64,000 bases of DNA from Tubiluchus corallicola (GCA_030141605.1 JAQGDQ010000509.1:95511-159510); one strand, 5' to 3'; positions 24,114 through 33,824 are shown, numbered from the stretch's first letter. Made by a program: numbers and translations. The notes: a model not told the origin generated them from the letters alone.

Positions 24114-24308
24114 TGAGAGAGAAGGAAAGGCAGAATGTCAACAGACACATACTTGTTGCGTACACCAGGCACATGACGGGTAAGTTCCAGAGATGCACTC
24201 TGTGCAACTATTAGATAATGCAGCACAATCTCCAATTACCTCCACTACCTGTTGTGGTTGTGCCAACTTACACAAGCATGACAGCATACAAATTATGAAA
24301 GTCTTTAC
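8820..24308 (-). CDS. Integrin beta subunit (18 resolved exons, 794 aa plus stop)
   Basis: Single-pass adhesion receptor subunit that pairs with an integrin alpha chain, binds matrix ligands through its beta-I domain and links to talin/kindlin through its tail. Domains in order: signal/PSI (exons 1-2), hybrid and beta-I (2-8), hybrid end (8-9), four I-EGF repeats (9-14), beta-tail (14-17), transmembrane helix (17) and cytoplasmic tail with two NPxY motifs (17-18). The MIDAS/ADMIDAS motif is DLSNSMYDD and the NxDxPE metal loop is intact. Exons: 24153-24308, 23328-23526, 22825-22956, 21037-21233, 20227-20313, 17895-18053, 17064-17249, 16019-16153, 15095-15244, 14501-14640, 13969-14041, 13712-13793, 13328-13437, 12434-12544, 11516-11645, 10680-10770, 10204-10387, 8820-8882. 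All phases join and total 2,385 bp. Length matches the family (about 770-800 aa). The orthology class (beta1-like or lineage-specific) cannot be set here. Confidence 0.95.
9092..9622. repeat. Four-copy 132-bp tandem repeat in the last integrin intron
   Basis: The word TAGAACTAAC recurs at 9101, 9233, 9365 and 9497, an exact 132-bp period. The internal copies look identical by eye and the last one diverges near its end. The unit is AT-rich, with no open frame or RNA fold recognised. Confidence 0.92.
10204..10387 (-). CDS. Integrin beta exon 17: transmembrane helix and membrane-proximal tail
   Basis: Reads CPEP, a glycine-rich hydrophobic helix ([20 protein letters not shown]) and the tail [18 protein letters not shown], with the HDxRE salt-bridge motif for alpha-tail pairing and the KFE talin-proximal segment. 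Donor GTAACA, phase 0. Confidence 0.96.
10680..10770 (-). CDS. Integrin beta exon 16: beta-tail domain
   Basis: Reads [19 protein letters not shown], the conserved C-x2-RDExxC-x2-F segment, then [10 protein letters not shown]. Acceptor after an A-rich T tract; ends phase 2. Confidence 0.9.
11516..11645 (-). CDS. Integrin beta exon 15: start of beta-tail domain
   Basis: Reads [22 protein letters not shown] and [12 protein letters not shown], matching the C-x3-C-x4-CVEC segment of the beta-tail domain. Ends phase 1. Confidence 0.9.
12434..12544 (-). CDS. Integrin beta exon 14: I-EGF4
   Basis: 37 codons: [31 protein letters not shown]. Reads WRCKC where many paralogues have CGKC before the last loop. 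Phase 0. Confidence 0.9.
13328..13437 (-). CDS. Integrin beta exon 13: I-EGF3
   Basis: Reads [21 protein letters not shown], then CMAENG. Phase 1 start, phase 0 end. Confidence 0.92.
13712..13793 (-). CDS. Integrin beta exon 12: I-EGF2 end
   Basis: Reads [28 protein letters not shown]. IYGxxCxCxNFSC is diagnostic of integrin beta stalks. Donor GTATCC, phase 1. Confidence 0.92.
13969..14041 (-). CDS. Integrin beta exon 11: I-EGF2
   Basis: Reads [18 protein letters not shown], the CSGxGxCxCGxCxC signature. Starts with one base completing the previous codon; ends phase 0. Confidence 0.92.
14501..14640 (-). CDS. Integrin beta exon 10: I-EGF1 to I-EGF2
   Basis: Reads [25 protein letters not shown], an EGF repeat of the integrin type, then TDTEACR. 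The GTAAGC donor is chosen because its phase 2 end fits the next exon. Confidence 0.92.
15095..15244 (-). CDS. Integrin beta exon 9: hybrid end and I-EGF1 start
   Basis: 50 codons: [31 protein letters not shown], then [12 protein letters not shown], the CxCxC that opens I-EGF1. Phase 0. Confidence 0.92.
15560..15835. mobile_element. Possible short DNA-transposon remnant
   Basis: GC-richer edges (GGACCCCGAGCAAAGCAG on the left; GGCCCCAGGGAGC and CCCCCAGGCAACTGCACAGC on the right) stand out from the intron and are roughly inverted. No clear target duplication. Confidence 0.25.
16019..16153 (-). CDS. Integrin beta exon 8: hybrid domain return
   Basis: 45 codons with [15 protein letters not shown] and TGIKVGDE, matching the strand after beta-I and the TxC...G-x2-VGD segment of the hybrid domain. 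Phase 0 on both sides. Confidence 0.9.
17064..17249 (-). CDS. Integrin beta exon 7: beta-I end
   Basis: 62 codons with [18 protein letters not shown] and [17 protein letters not shown], the last helices and strands of beta-I. Phase 0 on both sides. Confidence 0.94.
17895..18053 (-). CDS. Integrin beta exon 6: beta-I core
   Basis: Reads [26 protein letters not shown] and PNDGRCHM, which align throughout with the beta-I core. The acceptor is CAAAG with a weak pyrimidine tract; the donor GTGAAT is phase 0. Confidence 0.94.
18151..18465. mobile_element. pogo/Tigger-like MITE with TA target sites
   Basis: The left end CAGTAAAATTTGCTTAATAA and the complement of the right end (CAGTATACTCCGCTCAATAA) are inverted repeats continuing into AATCCA. 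TA dinucleotides flank both ends (18149-18150, 18466-18467), the Tc1/mariner superfamily target. 315 bp with no coding capacity, in the intron between integrin exons 5 and 6. Confidence 0.7.
18954..19646. mobile_element. Second pogo/Tigger-like non-autonomous element
   Basis: Left end CAGTAAGACCTCACTTAGCG and complement of right end CAGTAAGTCATCGCTTAACG, with flanking TA (18952-18953, 19647-19648). It contains the AAGCGAAACATCG and CGTTCCAGA words typical of Tigger-type ends. 693 bp with no intact transposase. It shares the integrin intron with the previous element. Confidence 0.65.
20227..20313 (-). CDS. Integrin beta exon 5: NxDxPE metal loop
   Basis: 29 codons including [15 protein letters not shown], where N, D and E match the synergistic metal site next to MIDAS. 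The acceptor chosen is CTTATAG, giving KKVDET at the start; phase 0 on both sides. Confidence 0.92.
21037..21233 (-). CDS. Integrin beta exon 4: beta-I with specificity loop
   Basis: Reads [11 protein letters not shown], then the specificity-determining loop [16 protein letters not shown] and [11 protein letters not shown]. The loop carries four cysteines where the usual pattern has one Cys pair. TAG acceptor, GTAAGT donor, ending phase 0. Confidence 0.94.
22316..22342. repeat. (TA)n palindrome
   Basis: ACTAATATAT...ATATTAGT is a self-complementary TA tract in an integrin intron. Similar TA runs occur at about 30325-30342, 31119-31141 and 35733-35766. Confidence 0.6.
22825..22956 (-). CDS. 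Integrin beta exon 3: MIDAS strand of beta-I
   Basis: Reads [22 protein letters not shown], the most conserved part of the family. D-x-S-x-S coordinates the MIDAS metal and the following DD pair belongs to ADMIDAS. Donor GTGAAT, ending phase 1. Confidence 0.95.
23328..23526 (-). CDS. Integrin beta exon 2: PSI end and hybrid start
   Basis: Reads [12 protein letters not shown] (end of PSI), [12 protein letters not shown], then [15 protein letters not shown], matching the conserved QxxPQxxxLxLRxG strand before the beta-I domain. TTTCAG acceptor and GTACCA donor, ending phase 1. Confidence 0.9.
24015..24130. repeat. (GA)n purine microsatellite
   Basis: About 115 bp of GAGAGA/GGGACA purine repeat just beyond the donor of integrin exon 1. 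The overlapping open frames in several phases are low-complexity artefacts. Confidence 0.9.
24153..24308 (-). CDS. Integrin beta exon 1: signal-like segment and PSI start
   Basis: Reads a hydrophobic run ([10 protein letters not shown]) and then the PSI cysteines in [18 protein letters not shown]; donor GTATGT follows, phase 0. The 24308 edge assumes a CTTGCAG acceptor with the initiator Met in an unseen upstream exon. Alternatively translation starts at the ATG at 24287, giving a short leader. No in-frame ATG lies between 24308 and the nearest upstream stop. Confidence 0.75.
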
Positions 24309-25729
24309 CTGCAAGAACCTTTTTAAATTATGAAAGCATGCTTCTTTCAGACTTTGTCAGATGTTCTAAATAAAGCAACTCTTCAGTACAAACAATGTAT
24401 AATGTACAAAAACACAAATAAGATAACCACCAATACTGAACAACAACTCAATTAATAACAAAATTATATACCATAATTTCACTCGATAATGAGGACCAGT
24501 TTTCTCGTTGCGACACTTTGATTTGCTATTGTAATTGGAAGTCTTCTTGCACCTCAAAGCCGTGCTTCCCGGGATTGATTTTAATTACATTACCTGTTTA
24601 CAGATAACACAAGTACAAAAAGCAAAAACAGTAAAATAATCAAACCAGTTTTACTGCTAACCTTGTAAAATTTTCAAAATTCAAAAAGTGCAGAACATGT
24701 TTGACAACGTATTTTTCAATAAATTCGTGACTTTTGACCAACATCAACATTTTCTATAAGCTATAGTCATATTATAATTTTCTAATATTTTTAATTGCAA
24801 GAATTAATTCCAGTAAAACCATGTACAGGTATACTACTTCATTTGCACCTATTTGCAGACAACTGACGGCACAATAAAGAATTAAAGGTGATAAATTATT
24901 ATGAAATTATGGTATAATGAACAATAAATTGAGACAGATGTATCTTTCTAGTAAGTTTAATTATTCAAGTTATATACGGTAAAAAAATTCAGACTTTTGC
25001 CAAAAAAAGGTTAGCTCACTTGGTATATGCAGCACATCTTTAGAGCTGTTTTTTCATGTCAGCAGCAAAGCCAAAAAGGTAACCGTTGAATATTCTGTAT
25101 ATTCAAATATATTCTGTATTGGTTTTTTATCTGCAAAAATCCCCGATGAAGCAAATTTAACTAAGTAAGAGCGGCAAAAAGCAGACTACAAAAATGTCAG
25201 CGATACCTACCATCAAATACAATAGCCTGTCTTAAAAAGTTGCAATGATTTTAGTACAAGTTTGCCAAGTTTAACCGTATAAACTTAAGTTTTCAAGCTA
25301 TGCAATTAGTGAAAATCAAAGAATAACATACTTTTCCATGTTATCGGTTCACAATAGCAAGTACAAGACACAGCAGCAAATACACACCAGATTAACACAG
25401 GATTTCCTTTTCCTGCCTAATTACTCAGCCAAAAATTTATTAAAAGGGAAAATCAGTTATGTGATATGGCACAAGCAAACAGGAAACAAGCAAAACAGTA
25501 GTAATAAGCTGCCTTACAAGCACAAAATCGAGATGTGATCAATTACAACACTAGAAGAAGAACACTATTGTAACTACATCTTATGAATCATGGAAGTACA
25601 TAAACATAAATAAAATTTAATATCACTTTGTTTCACAGAAATTTTCAAATAAAATTTCTGATGTGCCAATAAATATAATAAAAATTGCATCGCCAGCCAT
25701 CGCCAAGCACCTATTATACATAGTTAATT
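24309..25729. other. Integrin 5' flank without a recognised gene
   Basis: AT-rich. This should hold the integrin first exon and promoter, but I could not identify a signal-peptide exon with a matching phase 0 donor. A hydrophobic minus-strand frame at 24366-24557 is not splice-linked convincingly. Confidence 0.4.
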
Positions 25730-27590
25730 AAAAGCTACTTAGGTCATGATTCCTTGACATGTGTTAAGAAAGCTCATGTAACTCCAGTACACAAAAAAAA
25801 ACGACAAAAAATCCACAAAATTAACGACCAATTTCTATTGTTCATTGTTTTGCCAAAATATTAGAAAAAGTAATGTATGAGCAAGACATTCGACAGCCTT
25901 GACCCTACTTTTTCAAAAGTTAAAACAAATTGGATTTGACAACTGTGGAGAAACTTAATAAATAACTATCTAACAAACCACTCTCAACAAGTAAAGTTAA
26001 ATCACAAATGGGGTAGCTGATTCGGTAACATCATGTTTTTTGTCACCCCCTCCCATTTTGATGGTTTATACTTGTATACAGACATGTTTGTTTTTATATC
26101 AGGGTTAAATAAATTTGATCTGATTTGACAAATATTTATCCACATGGGGTACCATAAAAAGAGCAGTACCTTCAAGGTACAACATTAGGGCCACTGTTAT
26201 TTATGATATAATGCTAATGATATGGATAAAGCTTAATAAAAAAGTAATATAATACAGTATGCAGATGATACAAGTCTGTGCATCTCTAATATAAAATTAG
26301 ATGATGCTGTTTCAAATTTAGAATATGATCTTGTGAGAATCAAATTAGCATTTAATTATCACAAACCAACAATGAATGAGACAAAAACAGAATTTACGGT
26401 AATTACATCCCAGTGATATTACCACATCCCAGTGATAATAACACATCTACAAAGGCAATCCATATAAATGGACACATAATAAAACAGTCAAAGTAAACAA
26501 AACAAAATTTCTAGGGATAATTGTAGATAATAACTTAAAATGGGACAAACAGACAAAACAGTTAGATAATGGGCATCAAAAATGTCAGCCGGCATAAGTT
26601 TCTTCAGACAGATTAGAGGACAGCTCAAAGAAAAAAATTAAATTATTAATCTATAAAACAATTGTTTTACCTCATTACACATATGGATGCTTGCTTTACA
26701 ACTACGCTTATTGTAGTTGGCCTATTCTATAGACAAAATCAACATCTTACAAAACTATGCTTTCCGTTTAGTCAGAGGATTCCACTCTAGAAAAGCACAT
26801 GAAAAACCAAAGCCTGAACATTCCAACAAATCAATTAAAACATTATTAAACATGCCTGTAATTGAGTCACACACTTAATATACTTCTATAAATATATAAT
26901 TAATATAAGTGTGTTATTCAAAAATCAAAATTTACCTTTAATGCCCAAACTTAACAAGAACAGCAGAACATTCAAATAAGAAAACAAATGTGGACATGAA
27001 AGCATTGCAACAGCAATTAACCTATGGAACAAACAAGACATAAATACTAAATCTGCTCCCACATTATATAATTATAAAAGAGCATTAAAACAAACTGTCA
27101 TGACCAAATATGAAAAAAACTATTAAACAAGATCAGTTAGTTCAAAGCAACCAACTCTACATTTATTCAAAACCGTGAAAAACTAATGTCAGTACTGGCA
27201 ATTATAAAATAGCATTGATGATTGTTAATAAAGATTATACTGATGATTGACTGTCTTATATGAACTGCATTGTTTGTAAGCCTATAGTATTCAACTATAT
27301 TGTATTATAATGTATTATTTTAACTTATTGCTTTGTATTGAATAGAAAAACGACCACACAAAATGATTGTGATTCTCATGTTTTCTCTATTGTAAAAAAC
27401 TCCCAAAAGCAGCTTATGATTGTGAATCTCATGTTTTCTCCATTGTAAAAAAAAACTCCCGAAAGCAGCTTATGATTGTGATTCTCATGTTTTCTCTATT
27501 GTAAAAAAACTCCTGAAAGCAGCTTATGATTGTGATTCTAATGTTTTCTATATTGTAAAAAGCTCCCAAAAGGAGCTCAATCAATCAATG
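25730..27590 (+). pseudogene. Decayed LINE reverse transcriptase
   Basis: With frameshifts and stops, the plus strand still reads RT landmarks in order: VTPVHKK and RPISIVHCFAKILEKVM (25778-25880), FDSLDPTF (25890-25915), a degraded GTxLGPLLF block (26175-26210), QYADDTSLCIS (26259-26290), KFLGIIVDNNLKWDKQ (26505-26555), SFFRQIRGQLK (26599-26630) and YKTIVLPHYTYGCLLYN (26650-26702). The wording is close to the intact LINE at 3870-7274, so it belongs to the same or a sister family in the opposite orientation. The endonuclease half is missing or unrecognisable, consistent with 5' truncation. The 3' end carries the tandem array at 27363-27578 and finishes in CAATCAATCAATG. Confidence 0.8.
27363..27578 (+). 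repeat. 3' UTR tandem repeat of the decayed LINE, 53-56 bp x 4
   Basis: ATGATTGTGATTCTCATG-type starts recur at 27363, 27416, 27472 and 27526. Each unit holds TTTTCTCTATTGTAAAAAA and CTCCCAAAAGCAGCTT. Length variation comes mainly from the A run. Confidence 0.9.
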
Positions 27591-28072
27591 ATTTTTATTT
27601 GTATTGTGATGATTTAATTAGTTAGCTTTTTAGTCTCAAATGATTAGTTTTTGTTTGATTTGTTCTAAGGTACTATCAAAACCTTTGCTTAGTAACTTTA
27701 CATGCTACTTTAAAACGCTATTGCCAAATAACAGTTTTTTACATGTGGTAAATTACTGGCATGTTAACTGGCAAGATCACTGCTTTATCAGAGGGAAAAA
27801 TTTTGTAAAAAGTGGATGTTTGACTGAGATCCCTCAGAATTAATAATTTAACAAACAAAGTGAAAAAAACAAAAAAAGCAAAGGAGAACACCAAAAAATT
27901 TATTTGCACTGTTTCTGTAAAACATTAGAGACATTACAGAATTTAAAAATGCTAATTTATTATTTTTCATTGATCAATATTACTTAATAATTGAGTTAAT
28001 CCTTTATTATAACTGACAAAATAGTTTTACACAGGTAACAGAGGGAATCCATATTATAACATATAAATGTCC

Positions 28073-28078
28073 TTTATT
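28073..28078 (-). promoter_or_regulatory. Candidate polyadenylation signal of the zinc-finger gene
   Basis: Complement reads AATAAA, about 245 bp downstream of the zinc-finger stop codon. No other canonical signal lies nearer on that strand that I noticed. Confidence 0.45.
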
Positions 28079-28175
28079 CACTCAGACATGAACAATAATC
28101 TATTTTGTTTGAAATAGCAGACTTTTTAACTCGTGGAGGTGCTAGTTTAGAAAATTTTTTAAAATGTTTTTATAT

Positions 28176-28232
28176 TGTGTAACACACACACACGCACACA
28201 CACGCGCACACACACACACATAGATATATATA
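28176..28232. repeat. (CA)n microsatellite
   Basis: ACACACACACACGCACACACACGCGCACACACACACACA followed by a TAGATATATATA run, in the 3' UTR region of the zinc-finger gene. Confidence 0.9.
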
Positions 28233-28322
28233 CTAGTCAATAAATGTTTTAAGAAGATTTTCCTCACTTTCTTAATTTCACCTTAATTTTATGTGCGTGA
28301 AAACCAATGCTCATTGCAAAAT

Positions 28323-29315
28323 TCAGGTCTTTGTAAATAAACCACAACTCGCTTTGTGCATATTAAGATTAGCCTGCTGTCTGAAAGCCTTGCGACAGAT
28401 ATCACAATGGAACGGCTTTTCGCCTGTATGAATCCTTATATGGTTTATCAGATGATCTTTGCGATGAAAAGATCTGCCACAGAAGCTACAGGTATACGGT
28501 TTGATTCCAGTGTGAGTTTTCTCATGCATGTTGACATGTGACTTTGTGCCGAATGTTTTGCTGCAAACTTTGCACTGATATCGGAGTTTCTGTATGCCTT
28601 GTTTCATTTCACTTGCTTTAGCTGGTCTAGAAGGACTAAAATGTTTGTCAGGTAAAGCAAATGCAGTTGTAACTGAACAAAGCACTGGTTGAGACATAAC
28701 AATACGTTCTGGTGATTTGGAATATTTGGTTAAGCTGCCAGTTACATTTATATGCTTATTCATTAGATGCTCACTTTCAACAAAACTTTTTTGAAAAGTT
28801 TTAGGTGGTGACTCCTCAATTACATAAAAATTAATTTTTTCATCATCTGACAATTGGCTAACTCGTACTACTTGACTGCCACCAAGTTCTGATGTATTAT
28901 TAGTACTACAACTGCTTATATTTGTACCAGCTTCACAAATTTCTGAGACCACTTCTTGGAGCAGAATCAAAGAAGACTCCTTGTTGGCACCTGTATCCGA
29001 TTCTTCAGTATCACAGGCATCTGATGATAGTTTTTCCACTTTTGTAATGTCTGCATGACTGCCTGCACATAACAGCAGTTTACAATGATGTTGTCTTATG
29101 TGCACTAAAAACCCTTCTAAGCAAGAAAAACATGCACAACAGCTTGTGCACCTATAATTTACTTCTGTTGTCTCAGCCTCTTCAGCAGTATTAAATCCTT
29201 CTGTGAGAAGCACCGTGTGATGATAAGTATGTGCATGCTCAAAAAAGGTATTTTCTTCCATAAATGACTGGCTGCAGGTGGTGCACTTATAGTAAACAAC
29301 CTGGTCAAATTCCAT
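28323..29315 (-). CDS. C2H2 zinc-finger protein, 330 aa
   Basis: Coding part is one exon. Two N-terminal finger-like units (C11-x2-C14 with H27; C56-x2-C59 with HIRQHH) are followed by an acidic, Ser/Thr-rich linker (about 95-240). Three C-terminal fingers (about 245-324) are joined by the classic TGIKPY/TGEKPF linkers: YQCKVCSKTF...HEKTH, YTCSFCGRSF...HIRIH and FHCDICRKAF...HKASC. The last finger ends in Cys, making it C2HC. Linked arrays like this bind DNA in the nucleus. The start is set at the ATG at 29315 because a good acceptor (TTTATGTTTAG) lies 8 bp upstream, so longer open sequence is probably intron. Upstream 5' UTR exons were not found. Family unknown beyond C2H2. Confidence 0.85.
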   Translation of the reverse strand: MEFDQVVYYKCTTCSQSFMEENTFFEHAHTYHHTVLLTEGFNTAEEAETTEVNYRCTSCCACFSCLEGFLVHIRQHHCKLLLCAGSHADITKVEKLSSDACDTEESDTGANKESSLILLQEVVSEICEAGTNISSCSTNNTSELGGSQVVRVSQLSDDEKINFYVIEESPPKTFQKSFVESEHLMNKHINVTGSLTKYSKSPERIVMSQPVLCSVTTAFALPDKHFSPSRPAKASEMKQGIQKLRYQCKVCSKTFGTKSHVNMHEKTHTGIKPYTCSFCGRSFHRKDHLINHIRIHTGEKPFHCDICRKAFRQQANLNMHKASCGLFTKT

Positions 29316-30340
29316 TACTGAAGACCTAAACATAAACAGCACGTAATAAAGTGTCAAAGGGCTTTAATAGATCCTTGAGCTTTACAAACAAACCAAAAAC
29401 AAATAGAATATATTTTAAGTATAATCAAAATAAAAAAAGTAAAAAAATTATAAATACGTATAAAGAGTTCACAGCAAACAAATAAATAAACAAATAGAAA
29501 TAGCCTAACAGTTATTTATAGTGATGATCTTTTACTTTTGTTCCATGCTTGAAACTTTGGGTCATAGGCAGGGCTCGATTATCCTATAGACTATTACCTA
29601 GGACAACTCAAGCTTTGGTAATAATTGGTAAAAAATCTGTTTTCACTATGGCTGTGTTGAAATATGTGCTGGTTTGCAATAAATAGTAAAATAGCAGCAT
29701 TTCTTAAAGAATACTTTTTATTGACAAACAAGATATAGCTATTCTAGTTTATTTAAATAATTTGCAATAAGATTACTTCAAGCTATATAAATGTGGCTTA
29801 AATATTCCACGAGTAAAAAATATGCAAGACGAGTGAGTTAAATGGTGGCTCCGTTTTGAAGGGTGACCCACAATTTCATTAGCCTAGAGGTCCGAAAAGA
29901 TCACAAGTCAGCCCTGGTCATAGGCAAAAGTAAGCAACCAAAATGTTTCAAAAACATTATAAAGTGAGTTTGCTTTGTTTATTTTTTCAACACACTTGAC
30001 CTAACTTGTTTTTCTGGAGTAGTTGAAAAACTTTAACAACTTTTATTTTATTTTTTGTTCGTTTTTCACTTATGTCTTATGATTTTGAGTGTGTTCAAAA
30101 TGATAGCAAACTACTGATTAAATTACTTCCAGTTATTCTGGTAATACTAATGCAATGGTGCTTTTTCATAAATAGGAGAGAGAAATTTGAGACATTTCAA
30201 TAAAACAAAATTAAACCAAATTTATTTTTCTCTTTGATAATTTATAATTATTAAAAAGCAACTAAAAATAGTTAGTGCATAGCTGCTCAAACAGATCTCG
30301 TGTGAGCGCACCTGTGAAATATGCTATATATATATATATA

Positions 30341-30747
30341 TAATTTAATGCAGTTAAATAAAAAACTCAGATTAAAAATATCTGCATATCAGCATTTTGG
30401 ACCAGGACGAACCCTTTACAATTTGTAAAGAATTTTGCACACTTTCCAATGTCTCAAAAATATGAATTTATTTCCAATCAGCTATTCGGTGAAAAAGATT
30501 TTTAAAACTGGATGATCAAAATTAATTATATTCAGTAATTTAGGCAAAGTACCAAAATTTGATATACAACATTTCTTAAATTTTCTTAGCATGTAAACGT
30601 GTATTGCATGAGGCATCTGGTATATTCGGCATATGATTAAATAAAACCAGTTCTATTACAGGCATACCAATCATCATTTTAGTTGTTAAAGAAAAGAACA
30701 AGTCACTCAGTACGTAGGGTTTATTTTATTGCTATCACATAAACTTA
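30341..30747 (+). repeat. Dispersed direct repeat, copy 1
   Basis: Begins TAATTTAATGCAGTTA, contains CTTTACAATTTGTAAAGAAT and GCATGAGGCATCTGGTATAT, and ends GCTATCACATAAACTTAA. It matches 32180-32567 in the same orientation with scattered substitutions and small deletions. Confidence 0.88.
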
Positions 30748-32179
30748 ATATATATATATTAATTATTATTAAGGTATAGTAATATATACTTTATAATAAC
30801 TTTTTCAAAAGGTTTTTTACTAGAATGACAAACTCTCAACGACTTGAAACCAACAGTTACGAAACTTCTTGCTGTGTCCCGAAACGTCTAAATTCCAATT
30901 TTTCACACTTTTACTAGAAACGGACGCAGCAACCTTTGTATGCGAAAAATGGTGATTGCTCAGAGCCTTCTCGACCATAACATAGCAAGCCAGGTGGGAA
31001 CATCCCTGCATTACAAGTAATTGGTGAATGGTTATTGATTATTGGTAAATGCTGATTGATTATCTCTATAAAGTTTTTATCAGTGATTATCAATGTTTTT
31101 AATGGCAAATAAAGATTATTATATATATATATATATATATATGGTGAAAGGTACAAAACACCAATTCTTTTCTTGGCGCTTATTATTGCTGCTTTTTTTA
31201 AAGTTGCCACAACATTTTTTACTCTTCCTGGTATATGTAAAATGCCTTTCTTTAGATAACCATAATTTTATTATCATACCATAAGGTAATCAAATGTATA
31301 AAAGCACAAAGCAAAAGCCCCTGTTGACTGTTGAGGCAGTTATGGCAATTTCAGGGTCATTAAGTTTAACAGAGTTGTACTTTTGTAGTCATTTTTAAAT
31401 CAAGTATATTTATTGTACTTTTCGAAACTCTGTTGGCCTCATAATTAATTTCAGCCAGCTGGAGCCAGCCAATCAGTCAAAGGACTGGCCAAATGAAACA
31501 AACTCATGAACCAAATACTTGGGAGATTGGTTCAATGGCAAAAGTAATGATCAACTTGTTTGAAAAAACTAAAAACGAAAATGAAATTTATGGTCTCAGA
31601 GGTAATGAATATTGCTAACAAATCAAAAAAACTGGAACCAGGCCTACTGTCATAGCTATCACTTAATGCTGTATGAAAGGTATTTAAAAATGAAATTCAT
31701 TTATTTATAGAAAAACCATTAACACTAAAAAAAGAAACTATGGCAAAATTGTGATTAAAAAAAACTTACCAAAGACAAATGTGTGTTTAAAAATGCAGAA
31801 TAGTTGAAATGAAAGATATTATGGCCATCAGGCTCAACATGATAGATTTCAAAAGTTTATATAAGGGGAATCTGCAATACTACTGAACACATTTTTAAAT
31901 GCAAGGCCGTGTGTCAACAAATGACATCTCTAACACTGCAAGGTACAAGCGAGTATCTCATAAAATTACCAATGATTAACATGTACGTTAACGAACTGTT
32001 GAAACGAAAAAATGTAATTAAAGACGGATGAACAGTAAATGCAAATATGATATAAAAGATATAGCCCATGATTCTGAAGCTGAGTCAGCTATGTCGCCTG
32101 TCTTGCAAACACTGCCACTGATGATGAAGCAGACCGAGTGTGTCCATGATAACGGATGTATCCACGAAATCAAGGTTTA

Positions 32180-32567
32180 TATAATTTAATGCAGTTAGAT
32201 AAAAAACTCAGATTAAAAATATCTGCACATCAGCATTTTTGAGCAGAAGAACCCTTTACAATTTGTAAAGAATTTTGCACACTTTCCAGTGTCTCAAAAA
32301 TATGAATTCATTTCCAATCAACAATTCGGTGAATAAGATTTTTAAAACTGCATGATCAAAATTAATATTCAGTAATTTAGGCAAAATTTTATATTCAACA
32401 TTTCTTAGTACGTAAATATGTATTGCATGAGGCATCTGGTATATTCGGCATCTGATTAAATAAAACCAGTTCTATTACAGGCATACTAATCATCATTTTA
32501 GTTGTTAAAGGAAAGAACAAGTCACTCAGTACGTAGGGCTCATTTTATTGCTATCACATAAACTTAA
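32180..32567 (+). repeat. Dispersed direct repeat, copy 2
   Basis: Second copy of the repeat at 30341-30747, about 1.85 kb away, missing a few short blocks (for example near 32370-32395). The two could be relics of a terminal-repeat element or copies of one dispersed element. Confidence 0.88.
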
Positions 32568-33752
32568 AAATACAACAAAAATAGCAAAGAACTGCCTATA
32601 AAGCATAAATTTAAAATATACTACCTTTGAATAAAAATTTTCAGGCGTGGTGTTGCCTCCATTCACTTAAAAGTCATGACGTAACTTTGTGTCTTTTCGT
32701 ACGCGAGTTGTGTGCCTGTAAGCACTAAACCAATTCAACCTTCTGCAGCTTACCTAATGTTCACGGAGAAATATTACAAAATTAGCGATATAATTTTTTG
32801 CAAGAACTTATTATATTTTTGGTAAAGATAGATACTGCGCGTCATGGTAAAGACAAATGACATCATAGGAAGAAGAAAGGGTTCTGAAAATGGGACCGTG
32901 CAAGCATGAAGTGAATGCGACTTTAAAGTGATTTACCGAGTACACGATGTACTTATTGTAGTTTTATTACCAAATCCTTCTAACTTTTTTTGCAAAAACT
33001 GAAATAAGCCTAACCTCCTAGAAGGTTGGCCTTTCCTTTAACAACATAAAATGTGCACATATTTTAAGTCATAACCATGATTAGTATCATTAAACGACTA
33101 AAAAACACAGGTACAGTACATATATGGTACTTAAATTACCGTAAAATGACTGTTCTTTCAATTTCTAATTACCATAAACAAATTACACCAAGTAACATGT
33201 CTTGAACAAAAAGTATGTTACATCCAATGGATCTCTAGTATAAATTACTAAGTTATCATTGCACATAAAATAAATAATTATTATCTCCAATATGACTGTA
33301 ATTTTTTTAAACTTTTAAAAAGATACATTAGTATGTGTTTTTTAAAAGCACAAAAACTGGACTGTCTTTAACAAACTACATCATTTTTCATTGAAGATGC
33401 AAAGACAAATTTAATATACATATATTACCAAATCAAGGAATGCTTACTACAACTTGAAGGCCTTGAGGAGGCAGAATTCCAAAATACAAAAAACTGCCCT
33501 CACAACTTGTAAACGCAGTTGTTAATCCAGGAAACACAAGACAGTGGCTTGTCAAAACCACTTTCGAGCAAAATTATGAATAACTATGGCCATGGCCAAG
33601 ATTTCTTTCATAAAATTTGCAAAGAAAAACAAAAGTTATATACTTGCCTTATCACAGTCCATTTCTAAAATGAAACAAATGACATTCATAAGCAACAATA
33701 CAAATAATAGACAAATATTAATGATATGGAACCTCTAATTTTTGGCGACATC

Positions 33753-33758
33753 TTTATT
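33753..33758 (-). promoter_or_regulatory. Polyadenylation signal of EDEM3
   Basis: Complement reads AATAAA, about 67 bp past the EDEM3 stop codon at 33825-33827. It is the nearest canonical signal and would give a short 3' UTR. Confidence 0.6.
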
Positions 33759-33824
33759 AAAGACTAAACTTGTTTTCGATATGCAAAATAACTAAAATCA
33801 TAAAACAATAATCACATGTCGTCA

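Larger units (their letters stand above)
29316..33752. other. Intergenic region between zinc-finger gene and EDEM3
   Basis: Contains the 390-bp direct repeat pair and TA microsatellites but no coding exon that I can support. It should hold the zinc-finger promoter and possibly non-coding 5' exons. Confidence 0.5.

Noticed and set aside
24001-24207. Overlapping open frames on both strands in the GA tract
   Set aside because: Purine microsatellite; frames persist only because the repeat lacks stop codons.
24366-24557. Hydrophobic minus-strand frame considered as the integrin signal-peptide exon
   Set aside because: The hydrophobic run is far from the Met and I could not find a donor that joins exon 1 in phase 0.
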